Of a stretch of DNA of 19,852 nt, positions 1-6,415 are shown piece after piece. Numbering within the stretch: the stretch's first letter is position 1; each line of letters opens with the position of its first letter. The stretch comes from an uncultured bacterium (GTDB taxonomy: Bacteria; Cloacimonadota; Cloacimonadia; Cloacimonadales; Cloacimonadaceae): contig CALDSN010000061.1 in the NCBI GenBank assembly GCA_937924555.1, positions 1-19,852 on the forward strand. Reading direction: 5' to 3'. A program made the position numbers and the translations under genes. The notes under the pieces are model-generated. The model did not search any database, had not been told where the DNA came from, and saw only the letters and a list, made by a program, of their open reading frames with translations.

Positions 1-47
1 ACGAGATCTGATCGTGACTGGAGTTCAGACGTGTGCTCTTCCGATCT
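1..47 (+). other. Illumina TruSeq indexed adapter remnant (non-genomic)
   Basis: These bases match the Illumina indexed adapter in the order in which it flanks an insert. ACGAGAT (1-7) is the end of the P7 segment, CTGATC (8-13) is a six-base index (read as GATCAG, which I recall as TruSeq index 9), and 14-47 is the 34-base read-2 primer site, ending in CTCTTCCGATCT. Every base fits from memory. It is a library artefact left at the contig end, probably from read-through of short inserts, so nothing biological should be read from it. Genomic sequence starts at 48. Confidence 0.97.
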
Positions 48-152
48 AATCTGGGCAAGATTACCATTCACTTGGGCAAAGACACCCTCCATGGTGGAGA
101 GATAAAAGCCCTTGCGGATGATGCTGTTGTGCCTAACTGCTTTTCTTTTCAT
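48..152 (-). CDS. N-terminal fragment of an unidentified protein, possibly an MFS-type transporter (truncated by contig end)
   Basis: A minus-strand reading frame opens at an ATG (150-152) and runs 35 codons without a stop until it meets the adapter at 47/48. The peptide starts MKRKAVRHNSIIRKG and continues FYLSTMEGVFAQVNGNLAQI. A basic N-terminus followed by a S-T-x-E-G-x-F-A-Q pattern resembles the start of the first helix in some major facilitator superfamily proteins, but 35 residues are too few to assign a family. The in-frame region upstream reaches a TGA with no other plausible start codon, so the ATG is probably correct, although I see no strong Shine-Dalgarno sequence. It is transcribed divergently from the histidine kinase gene. 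The rest of the gene lies beyond the contig. Confidence 0.55.
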
Positions 153-383
153 GTTATTCTGCTTCGTACCTGTCCTTAATATGCTGCTGTTCTCTGCTCA
201 AAGCAGGCATCAGAGCGTATTCTGTCCAGTATTATTTATACCCCCATGATGAGAGGAGAAAATATCATTTGTTCAAATAGCACCAAAGCATTAACTTATC
301 ATAACAAGAGTGGGAAGGAACCATCCGGATTGTAACGCGCAGGTTTGAACCCCAGGAACGCTTACCTAGGTTTGGGAGTGTTT
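153..383. other. Divergent intergenic region, no gene supported
   Basis: This 231-base gap separates the divergent starts at 152 (-) and 384 (+) and should hold promoters for both. I see no convincing -35/-10 pair: TTGTTC and TTAACT before the kinase are 16 bases apart but match weakly. A 29-codon plus-strand reading frame (246-335) has no ribosome binding site and is not called. Confidence 0.5.
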
Positions 384-2966
384 ATGCCAAGCAACAAAAC
401 AGCGGAGTCCACAGCTATTAACAGACAGCTTATAGAGCTGAGGAAGAGGTTTGGTACTTCTCTGTATGTGTTTTTCATGTTGAGTGTTACGCTAAGTGCT
501 TTGGCAATAGTGTACCTGCTCTATGAAACAAGGCAGATGAAGATATCCATTCTTGATGATTTAACCGCTATTGCAGATCTAAAGGCTACTCAAATTGCTA
601 ACTGGAAGAACGAACGCTATGAGGATGCCAAGCAGCTTTATGAAACTCCAATGCTTCAACAAATGGCTTCAGCTTATCTGCAACATGGTGATTCTGAACA
701 TAGTAAGGTTCTGTTAACTCAGTGGATGAATCTCTATTACAAGCAAAATGACTATTCTTGGATTGCCCTGTTAAACCCTCAAGGACAGCCTGTGCTGTCC
801 ATCCCCTCTGGCAACAGCGCTCCAAAGGAAGACCATTTTGTTTACGTTAAGGCTGCGATGGACTCCCTGAAGATCATTTGTAGTGACTTGCATAAGGATA
901 AGAACTCGGCTAAGGTATCAGGAGAAGGCATATACTATTCATTCTGGGTGCCTGTGCTTAATCCTAGTAACCCACAAAGCAAAGCTCTGGGAGTATGGCT
1001 GCTCCAGATTGACCCCACAATTACTCTATACCCCATTATAAACTCTTGGCAAGGCTCCAGTAAAACGGCAGAAACACTGCTGGTTAGACGGGATGGCAAC
1101 GATGTTCTATTCCTGAATGAACTACGCCACAGAGAGGATACCGCCCTGAAGCTACGCTATAATATCGAATCCAATCCACAACTACCGGCAGCGCGGGCAG
1201 TGCAAGGATTAAGCGGAGTAATGGAGGGTATAGATTATCGCGGAGTGAAGGTTGTGTCTTCCATTTGCGGAGTGTATGGCACACCTTGGAAAATCGTGGC
1301 AAAGATAGACAAATCTGAGTTGTATCTCCCATTAAGAAGGAGGATACACCTTGTATCGTTTATTGGCCTTGTAATGATCATTCTCTTGGCAATGGCTATC
1401 CGCGAGATGCAAAGGCGCAGAGATGCAGATTGGCTGAAACAGCAATTGGTGCTGGAGCAAGAAAAAGCCCTGCTTCAAGAAGAACAGCGCAAAATTGCCT
1501 TAGAATGGCAATCCACTTTCGACAGTATCAGTGATGCCATTTGGTTGCTGGACAAAGATAACAAGATCATCCGCGCTAATAAAGCGACATATAGCTACCT
1601 TAGCAATCCGGATACAGAGATAATAGGCAACCATTGCTGGAATGCGGTCCACAATCTCGAAGCACCGTTTAAGGACTGCCCTTATGCGAGAATGGCTAAC
1701 ACCAAGCAACGAGCCATATCTGAGGTTAGAAATGGCGATAGATGGCTGATGATAACCATTGATCCCATTCTTGATGAAAACAAAGAGCTCATCGGCTCGG
1801 TTCACATCATGCGGGATATCACCTCACGCAAGCTTTCCGATGAAGCACTGCGGGAAAGTGAATACACCTTCCGCGAGCTATTTGAGCACATGAGCAGTGG
1901 GGTAACCTTTTATGAGCCGATTGATGATGGCAAAGATTTTCGTATCACCAGCATCAACAGTGCAGGAGAGCGAATAACAAAAAGAAAACGTGAAGAGATT
2001 ATCGGTTATCGTATCAGAGAAGTGTTTCCCGGGGTTGAGGAGATGGGCTTGTTAAGCGTTCTGGAGAAGGTTAATGCCACAGGATTGCCCATCCAATATG
2101 AGACGCACTACTATCATGACAAGGTACTTAGCGCATATTATGATAACTACGTGTTGAAACTGGAGACAGGCTATATTGTGGCGATATATGACGATGCCAC
2201 CCAGAGAATGGAGGCAGAAATAGCACTTAGCAGCCTGAACGAGGAACTGGAACAGCGGGTTGAAGAACGTACCGCACAGCTTGCTTTAGCCAATCAAGAG
2301 TTGGAAGCATTTTCTTTCTCCGTATCGCATGATCTGCGCTCACCTCTCAGGGGGATTTCGGGCTGGAGTCAAGCTTTGCTGGACGAGTATGAAGCATGCC
2401 TGGATGAACAAGGAAAGGAATATTTGAACAGAGTAATCAGCGAAACCCAACGTATGGCTTCGCTAATTGAGGGACTTCTAAAGCTTGCTCAGATTAGCAG
2501 GGCTGAGTTAAGCCCATTGGATGTGGATTTATCGGCTTTAGCGGAAGAGGTGAGGGATAGGTTGTTGGAGCAAGCTACTCACCCGCAGGTGGAGTTCGAG
2601 ATACAGCCCAACCTTCGGGCATTGGGAGATAAGGACTTGCTGGAGGTAGCGCTTACGAACCTCTTTGGCAATGCCTTGAAATTCAGCATGAAGCGGGAGC
2701 TTCCCAAGATAGAGTTCGGCAAGGTTCCCAACCAAGAAAAAACCGTCTATTATGTACGCGACAACGGAGCAGGATTCGATATGGAGCATGCAAGCAAGCT
2801 ATTTGGCGCATTTCAACGCCTGCATAAAGCTTCGGAGTATCCCGGCACCGGTGTGGGTTTGGCTACAGTACAAAGGATAATTAATCGACATGGAGGAAGA
2901 ATCTGGGCTGAATCGCAATCCGATGCAGGTGCCACATTCTTCTTTACCTTACAGGAGCAGTCATGA
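384..2966 (+). CDS. Membrane-bound PAS sensor histidine kinase
   Basis: The predicted 860-residue protein is an inner-membrane sensor kinase that autophosphorylates and passes phosphate to a receiver, probably the next gene product. In order: a transmembrane segment (about 26-48); a sensor region outside the membrane (about 49-320) opening with a K-A-T-Q-I-x-x-W-x-x-E-R pattern common in Cache-like sensors; a second transmembrane segment (about 322-342); two PAS-like domains (about 376-485 and 495-610); a coiled coil (about 610-645); HisKA with FSVSHDLRSPLRG (His649); and a HATPase domain with N-box Asn763, DNGAGFD (793-799) and GTGVGLATV (821-829). The phosphoacceptor region and LFGAFQRLH resemble phytochrome-type kinases, but there is no chromophore domain. 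I start at ATG 384 because GGGAG lies five bases upstream; an upstream in-frame TTG at 345 has no such site. The stop overlaps the next start as ATGA. The input signal is unknown. Confidence 0.93.
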   Translation: MPSNKTAESTAINRQLIELRKRFGTSLYVFFMLSVTLSALAIVYLLYETRQMKISILDDLTAIADLKATQIANWKNERYEDAKQLYETPMLQQMASAYLQHGDSEHSKVLLTQWMNLYYKQNDYSWIALLNPQGQPVLSIPSGNSAPKEDHFVYVKAAMDSLKIICSDLHKDKNSAKVSGEGIYYSFWVPVLNPSNPQSKALGVWLLQIDPTITLYPIINSWQGSSKTAETLLVRRDGNDVLFLNELRHREDTALKLRYNIESNPQLPAARAVQGLSGVMEGIDYRGVKVVSSICGVYGTPWKIVAKIDKSELYLPLRRRIHLVSFIGLVMIILLAMAIREMQRRRDADWLKQQLVLEQEKALLQEEQRKIALEWQSTFDSISDAIWLLDKDNKIIRANKATYSYLSNPDTEIIGNHCWNAVHNLEAPFKDCPYARMANTKQRAISEVRNGDRWLMITIDPILDENKELIGSVHIMRDITSRKLSDEALRESEYTFRELFEHMSSGVTFYEPIDDGKDFRITSINSAGERITKRKREEIIGYRIREVFPGVEEMGLLSVLEKVNATGLPIQYETHYYHDKVLSAYYDNYVLKLETGYIVAIYDDATQRMEAEIALSSLNEELEQRVEERTAQLALANQELEAFSFSVSHDLRSPLRGISGWSQALLDEYEACLDEQGKEYLNRVISETQRMASLIEGLLKLAQISRAELSPLDVDLSALAEEVRDRLLEQATHPQVEFEIQPNLRALGDKDLLEVALTNLFGNALKFSMKRELPKIEFGKVPNQEKTVYYVRDNGAGFDMEHASKLFGAFQRLHKASEYPGTGVGLATVQRIINRHGGRIWAESQSDAGATFFFTLQEQS

Positions 2967-3391
2967 ACAACAAAATCATCTTGCTGGTGGAGGATAACCC
3001 CAGCGACATTGAACTTACCAAGAGAGCTTTAAGTAAAAGTCACATAGCAAATAAACTGGTGATTAAAGAGGATGGGCAGGAAGCATTGGACTTCTTGTTC
3101 ACCGAATGCAGTGTAGGAAGAGGATTATTACCAACCTTGGTGCTTTTGGACTTGAAGCTCCCTAAAGTAGATGGGCTGGAAGTGCTGAAACGGATAAGGA
3201 CAAACGAATTGACACGCCGCATCCCGGTAGTAATCCTCACCTCATCGGGGGAAAAGATGGATATCGGCACCAGTTATGACTTAGGAGCAAACAGCTATAT
3301 CCGCAAACCAGTGGATTTCAATCAATTTGTGAATGCAGTAAACGGCTTGGGTTTATATTGGCTGGTTATTAACGAAGCACCGGGGGCTTAG
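2963..3391 (+). CDS. Single-domain response regulator, Rcp1/CheY-like
   Basis: The 142-residue protein is a receiver domain with no output domain. The acidic pocket is Glu10-Asp11 (LLVEDNPSD), the phosphoacceptor is Asp63 in LLDLKLPKVDG, the switch residues are Thr93-Ser94 (ILTSSG), and the conserved lysine is Lys115 in RKPVD. The extended loop between helix 2 and strand 3, and the LLDLKLP form, are typical of Rcp1-like regulators that partner phytochrome-type kinases, which agrees with the kinase encoded just before it. The start overlaps the kinase stop by four bases, so translation is probably coupled. Without an effector domain it should work by protein contact or as a phosphorelay intermediate; the hybrid kinase encoded opposite it is a possible partner. 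The gene ends one base from the stop of that convergent gene. Confidence 0.93.
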   Translation: MNNKIILLVEDNPSDIELTKRALSKSHIANKLVIKEDGQEALDFLFTECSVGRGLLPTLVLLDLKLPKVDGLEVLKRIRTNELTRRIPVVILTSSGEKMDIGTSYDLGANSYIRKPVDFNQFVNAVNGLGLYWLVINEAPGA

Positions 3392-3392
3392 G

Positions 3393-5744
3393 CTATTCTT
3401 GTTTGTTAGAGCCTGTTAAGTAATCTTCAATAAACAACAGCACTGGAGTGTTGTCAAAAGACTTCTCTACTGTTTTAATCACTCCTAAATGACTCATAAG
3501 CTCACGATCTCCCGAGCGGACTGCACCTGAGAAGATTATCGCAGGAGTTTCTATCCCCGCTTCACGGATTTTGGTAAGGGCATACACTCCATCCATACCC
3601 AAGAGGTGCATATCCACCAACAGGATATCACAAGGCTGCTTGGGTAGTATTTCCAGAGCTTCCTGCAAGGTTGCTGCGCCTACAAAGTTATGCTCTCTCT
3701 TCTTGCATGAACGCTCAAAAAGCCTGCGGATCCCATCTTCATCATCCAGCATAAAGATATTGGCGGCCAGCTTCTTCGGTTTGTCTGCATCCAATACCTT
3801 GCGAATCTGGACGGCTATTTCCTTGGAATTAAACGGCTTTTGGATGAAAGGCATACCTCGCTCAAATACATCATATTGCACAATGGCATCATCCGTAAAG
3901 CCGGACATGAACAGCAGTTTCTGCCCGGGAATAAGCTTCAATACTTCATCAGAAAGCTGCTTCCCGTTCATTCCGGGCATCACCACATCGGTAATCAACA
4001 AATCCGGTTTCAAGCCTTTGCGTACCATCTCCAGCGCATCCTGACTGTCTGAACTTGAACTTACCCTATATCCCAGATTCTTAATCAGCTTGGCAAAATA
4101 GGAAAGTAGGGCTTTCTCATCTTCCACAATCAGAATATGCTCTCCTTTCCCGAGGTAGTGCTGGTCTTGCCCTTGAGGAGTTGTGCGTTCCACTTCTTCA
4201 TCAGAGCAGGGGAACAACAGAGTAAAGCAGCTTCCCTTATCCGGCTCGCTTTCTACCAAGATATATCCTTCAGCCTGTTGTACAATACCATACACAGTGG
4301 AGAGACCCAATCCCACTCCGCTTCCGATGCCTTTTGTGGTAAAGAAAGGCTCAAAGATACGGTTCAAAGTTGCCTTATCCATGCCGCACCCGTTATCGCT
4401 CAATTTAAGCTGCACATAGTGCCCTTCTTTGATGTCAGGTCTACTTAGCAGATAATCTCTGCCGACATGTACGGCCGCAGTCTCGAGGGTGAATACTCCA
4501 CCCTTGGGCATTGCATCTTTGGCGTTAATTGCCAGATTTACAATAATCAGCTCTATCTGCCCGGGGTCTATCTTGATAGTGGGAAGCATGGAACTTAGTT
4601 CGGTCTTGATGATAATGTTATCGCCAATCAGGCGTTGAAGCGTTGCGCTGAGGCTCACCAACAGCTCATTAACATCCATCACACGCGGACGCACAATCTG
4701 CATCCTGCTGAAGGTGAGAAGCTGCCTGGTAAGTCCGGAAGCCCTTTCACCCGCCTTCATAATCTCGCTCACCCCAATCAGGAGGGGGCTATCCTGCGGA
4801 AGCTCGTCTTTCAATTCTTCGCTATAGCCCAAGATAATGTTCAAAAGATTGTTAAAATCGTGAGCTATTCCCCCCGCAAGTTTGCCTATTGCTTCCATCT
4901 TCTGGCTGGCAAGTAACTGCTCCTTAAGGTATCTGCTCTCAGTAATATCGGTCATCACTCCCACAGAGCCGATTACCTTGCCATCCTCATCACGAAGGGG
5001 TGCTCCATTTATTTTCAGCCAAATCACATCTCCGTTGACCTTGCGTCCCCGCAGTTCGTATTCATCTGATATTCCATCTATTCGCTGACTATTCTTCAGC
5101 ACAATCTCGTGCCGGTCGTCTTCGTGGATCAAGTATTGGTTACCCACTTTGCCGATCAGCTCTTCTGGCTTGTAACCAAAGATATTGCAGCAGCTTGTAT
5201 TGATGAATTGGATTATATCGTCGTTATCGACTATCACCACCCCTTCCCGCATGGTCTCAAACAGCAGGCGGAATTTGGAATTGGAGCTGTATAGCTGCAG
5301 CGCAGTCTCTTTTTCGGAGGTTACATCCCACACAATGGCAATCACAGAATTTACTTTACCATCAGCGGCTCTTAACGGGGCACAATTGGCGGTAAACCAC
5401 CTCCATGAGCCATCTTTATGCTTGGTTCGATAATCCAGCCCAAAGTGCTTCTTACCCGTGCCGATGATGTTGTTTATGGAGCTTATAACCATCTTGTAGT
5501 CATCCGGATGCACAGAGTCTTTGATATTAAAGACCTGTTCACGGTCGGCCATGTCATAACCCAAGTATTTTAGCCAGTTGGCAGAGACAGAGATGAAACT
5601 GCCATCTGCAAAGATGTTCAAAATAATCCCATTTGCTATTTCCAGATACGAGCGTAGTTGCAACACTTCCTGCGTTAAAGCGGAATTAGCTTGTCTTAGA
5701 GCTTCAACTTCTGAGCTCTCCGGTTTGAGATCATCTTTAAGCAT
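3393..5744 (-). CDS. Cytoplasmic PAS hybrid histidine kinase with two receiver domains
   Basis: The 783-residue protein has no signal peptide or membrane segment. Domains: a coiled-coil-like start (1-35), PAS (about 33-145, ending in WDVTSEKE), PAS (about 156-270), HisKA with the phosphoacceptor His295 in GGIAHDFNN, and HATPase with N-box Asn407 (NLAINAKDAM), DNGCGMD (450-456), FEPFFTTK (464-471) and GSGVGLGLSTV (474-484). Receiver 1 spans about 535-650, with acidic Asp542, phospho-site Asp586 and Lys636 in QKPF. Receiver 2 spans about 662-775, with Asp667-Asp668, phospho-site Asp711 and Lys761. Receiver 2 lacks the usual proline after its lysine (EKSF), so its switching may differ. ATG 5744 follows AAAGGAG at eight-base spacing. 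There is no DNA-binding output, so an Hpt protein or another regulator encoded elsewhere is likely needed. It converges on the kinase/regulator operon with a one-base gap and no terminator between them. Confidence 0.94.
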   Translation of the reverse strand: MLKDDLKPESSEVEALRQANSALTQEVLQLRSYLEIANGIILNIFADGSFISVSANWLKYLGYDMADREQVFNIKDSVHPDDYKMVISSINNIIGTGKKHFGLDYRTKHKDGSWRWFTANCAPLRAADGKVNSVIAIVWDVTSEKETALQLYSSNSKFRLLFETMREGVVIVDNDDIIQFINTSCCNIFGYKPEELIGKVGNQYLIHEDDRHEIVLKNSQRIDGISDEYELRGRKVNGDVIWLKINGAPLRDEDGKVIGSVGVMTDITESRYLKEQLLASQKMEAIGKLAGGIAHDFNNLLNIILGYSEELKDELPQDSPLLIGVSEIMKAGERASGLTRQLLTFSRMQIVRPRVMDVNELLVSLSATLQRLIGDNIIIKTELSSMLPTIKIDPGQIELIIVNLAINAKDAMPKGGVFTLETAAVHVGRDYLLSRPDIKEGHYVQLKLSDNGCGMDKATLNRIFEPFFTTKGIGSGVGLGLSTVYGIVQQAEGYILVESEPDKGSCFTLLFPCSDEEVERTTPQGQDQHYLGKGEHILIVEDEKALLSYFAKLIKNLGYRVSSSSDSQDALEMVRKGLKPDLLITDVVMPGMNGKQLSDEVLKLIPGQKLLFMSGFTDDAIVQYDVFERGMPFIQKPFNSKEIAVQIRKVLDADKPKKLAANIFMLDDEDGIRRLFERSCKKREHNFVGAATLQEALEILPKQPCDILLVDMHLLGMDGVYALTKIREAGIETPAIIFSGAVRSGDRELMSHLGVIKTVEKSFDNTPVLLFIEDYLTGSNKQE

Positions 5745-5786
5745 CTATATGGCTCCTTTATATATTGCTAAAGCTCTCGAATAACA

Positions 5787-5817
5787 TGCACAGTGTCACC
5801 CGTGGGTAAACAGTGCA
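5787..5817 (-). repeat. Imperfect hairpin in the hybrid-kinase leader
   Basis: In the transcript sense TGCAC (5813-5817) pairs with GTGCA (5787-5791), enclosing a second stem TTACCC / GGGTGA that contains one G-U pair. It lies between the predicted promoter and the kinase start, about 45 bases before the ATG. It could affect message stability, but it is short and may be chance. Confidence 0.25.
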
Positions 5818-5839
5818 TAACTACCATGAGCGAAACAAC

Positions 5840-5867
5840 ATAATGATGCATACAGTATATTTGTCAA
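5840..5867 (-). promoter_or_regulatory. Predicted sigma-70-type promoter of the hybrid kinase
   Basis: On the minus strand a perfect -35 box TTGACA (5862-5867) is followed after 16 bases by CATTAT (5840-5845), four of six matches to TATAAT. Transcription would start near 5833, giving a leader of about 90 bases before the ATG at 5744. This is consensus matching only. Confidence 0.5.
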
Positions 5868-5881
5868 CATAATTGTGGGCA

Positions 5882-5899
5882 ACTCATTCTTATATGAGT
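5882..5899. promoter_or_regulatory. Small inverted repeat, possible operator
   Basis: ACTCAT (5882-5887) and ATGAGT (5894-5899) form a perfect six-base dyad with a six-base spacer. It lies 14 bases upstream of the predicted -35 box of the hybrid kinase, where an activator could bind. Short dyads of this kind also occur by chance. Confidence 0.22.
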
Positions 5900-5972
5900 G
5901 AAATGCTTAGTAATCACAGATGGAACATGCCCCTTACCCTCTACCCCCCATCATAGCTCCCTGTTTCCATCG

Positions 5973-6029
5973 CGGTATCATTACGGACTTACTGCGGACA
6001 AAGTCCGTAATGAGTCTGCGTTGATACCG
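5973..6029. repeat. Nested inverted repeat, possible dispersed palindromic element
   Basis: An inner stem TTACGGACTT (5981-5990) pairs perfectly with AAGTCCGTAA (6001-6010) around a ten-base loop. An outer stem CGGTATCA (5973-5980) pairs with TGATACCG (6022-6029); an 11-base bulge (6011-6021) separates the two stems on the right side only. The arm contains TTACGG-N6-TGCGG (5981-5997), a pattern also present in the long hairpin at 18050-18143. It sits beyond the terminator of the zinc-ribbon gene and lacks a T-run, so it is not an ordinary terminator. Confidence 0.7.
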
Positions 6030-6052
6030 TAATAAACCCAAGGGCTAAGCAT

Positions 6053-6083
6053 AAAAAAAGCCACTGCACTGCGGCAGTGGCTT
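6053..6083 (-). terminator. Rho-independent terminator of the zinc-ribbon gene
   Basis: A perfect 10-bp stem, AAGCCACTGC (6058-6067) with GCAGTGGCTT (6074-6083), encloses a six-base loop. Read on the minus strand it ends in a run of seven T (complement of 6053-6059). It begins 24 bases after the stop codon of the zinc-ribbon gene. Confidence 0.88.
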
Positions 6084-6106
6084 TAACAGACTTTGCTATC
6101 TATAAC

Positions 6107-6280
6107 TTAGTAGCGGCGTTGAAATCTGTTGCGATTGAACTCGGCTTTCTTGGCTTTGCGGCAGTCCGGGCAGCGTTGCGGCTCGTTCTGAAGACCTTTT
6201 TCTTTGTAGAATTCTTGTTCGCCTTCGGTGAATACGAATTCTTTTGAGCAGTCCTTGCAAACTAAAGTTTTGTCGGCCAT
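6107..6280 (-). CDS. Small zinc-ribbon protein
   Basis: The 57-residue protein starts MADKTLVCKDCSKEF and carries two CxxC pairs (Cys8/Cys11 and Cys37/Cys40, the second in QRCPDCRKAKK) separated by 25 residues, the arrangement of a single zinc ribbon. The tail is basic (RNRFQRRY), which suggests contact with nucleic acid. It resembles the family of short probable zinc-ribbon proteins found in many bacteria, whose function is not established. I start at ATG 6280 because AAGGAG lies six bases upstream; a longer frame from 6370 would add 30 residues that look unlike protein and would cover the leader. It has its own predicted promoter and terminator and so appears to be a single-gene unit. Confidence 0.85.
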   Translation of the reverse strand: MADKTLVCKDCSKEFVFTEGEQEFYKEKGLQNEPQRCPDCRKAKKAEFNRNRFQRRY

Positions 6281-6377
6281 GGGTATCTCCTTATTTTTCG
6301 GGATCGAACATTCTGGTGTGAGGCTCTCCCGGTACATAAGGAATAGGCTCATGGGAATGTTTAATCGCATATAGTGT

Positions 6378-6407
6378 CATATAACTGTGGCTCTCTGTTT
6401 CTGTCAA
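6378..6407 (-). promoter_or_regulatory. Predicted promoter of the zinc-ribbon gene
   Basis: On the minus strand TTGACA (6402-6407) and TATATG (6378-6383) are spaced by 18 bases. Transcription would start near 6371, leaving a leader of about 90 bases. The -35 box lies nine bases after the tldE stop codon, so the small gene can be expressed separately from the tldD-tldE operon. Confidence 0.5.
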
Positions 6408-6415
6408 TACATATT

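Larger units (their letters stand above)
5745..6106. other. 362-base intergenic region
   Basis: No protein-coding gene is supported here. Reading from 5745 it holds the leader and promoter of the hybrid kinase (5745-5867), a small inverted repeat (5882-5899), an unremarkable C-rich stretch (about 5930-5950), a nested inverted repeat (5973-6029) and the terminator of the zinc-ribbon gene (6053-6083). Confidence 0.7.

Noticed and set aside
246..335. 29-codon plus-strand frame before the kinase
   Set aside because: It has no ribosome binding site, no recognisable sequence and no supporting context.
345..383. TTG start for the sensor kinase adding 13 residues
   Set aside because: ATG 384 has a well-placed GGGAG, and the extra residues add no domain.
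384..2966. Phytochrome photoreceptor
   Set aside because: The kinase core resembles phytochrome-type kinases, but there is no GAF/PHY chromophore region; the N-terminus is a membrane sensor.
6281..6370. N-terminal extension of the zinc-ribbon protein to 87 residues
   Set aside because: The internal ATG has an ideal AAGGAG, and the extension would use the leader just after the predicted promoter.
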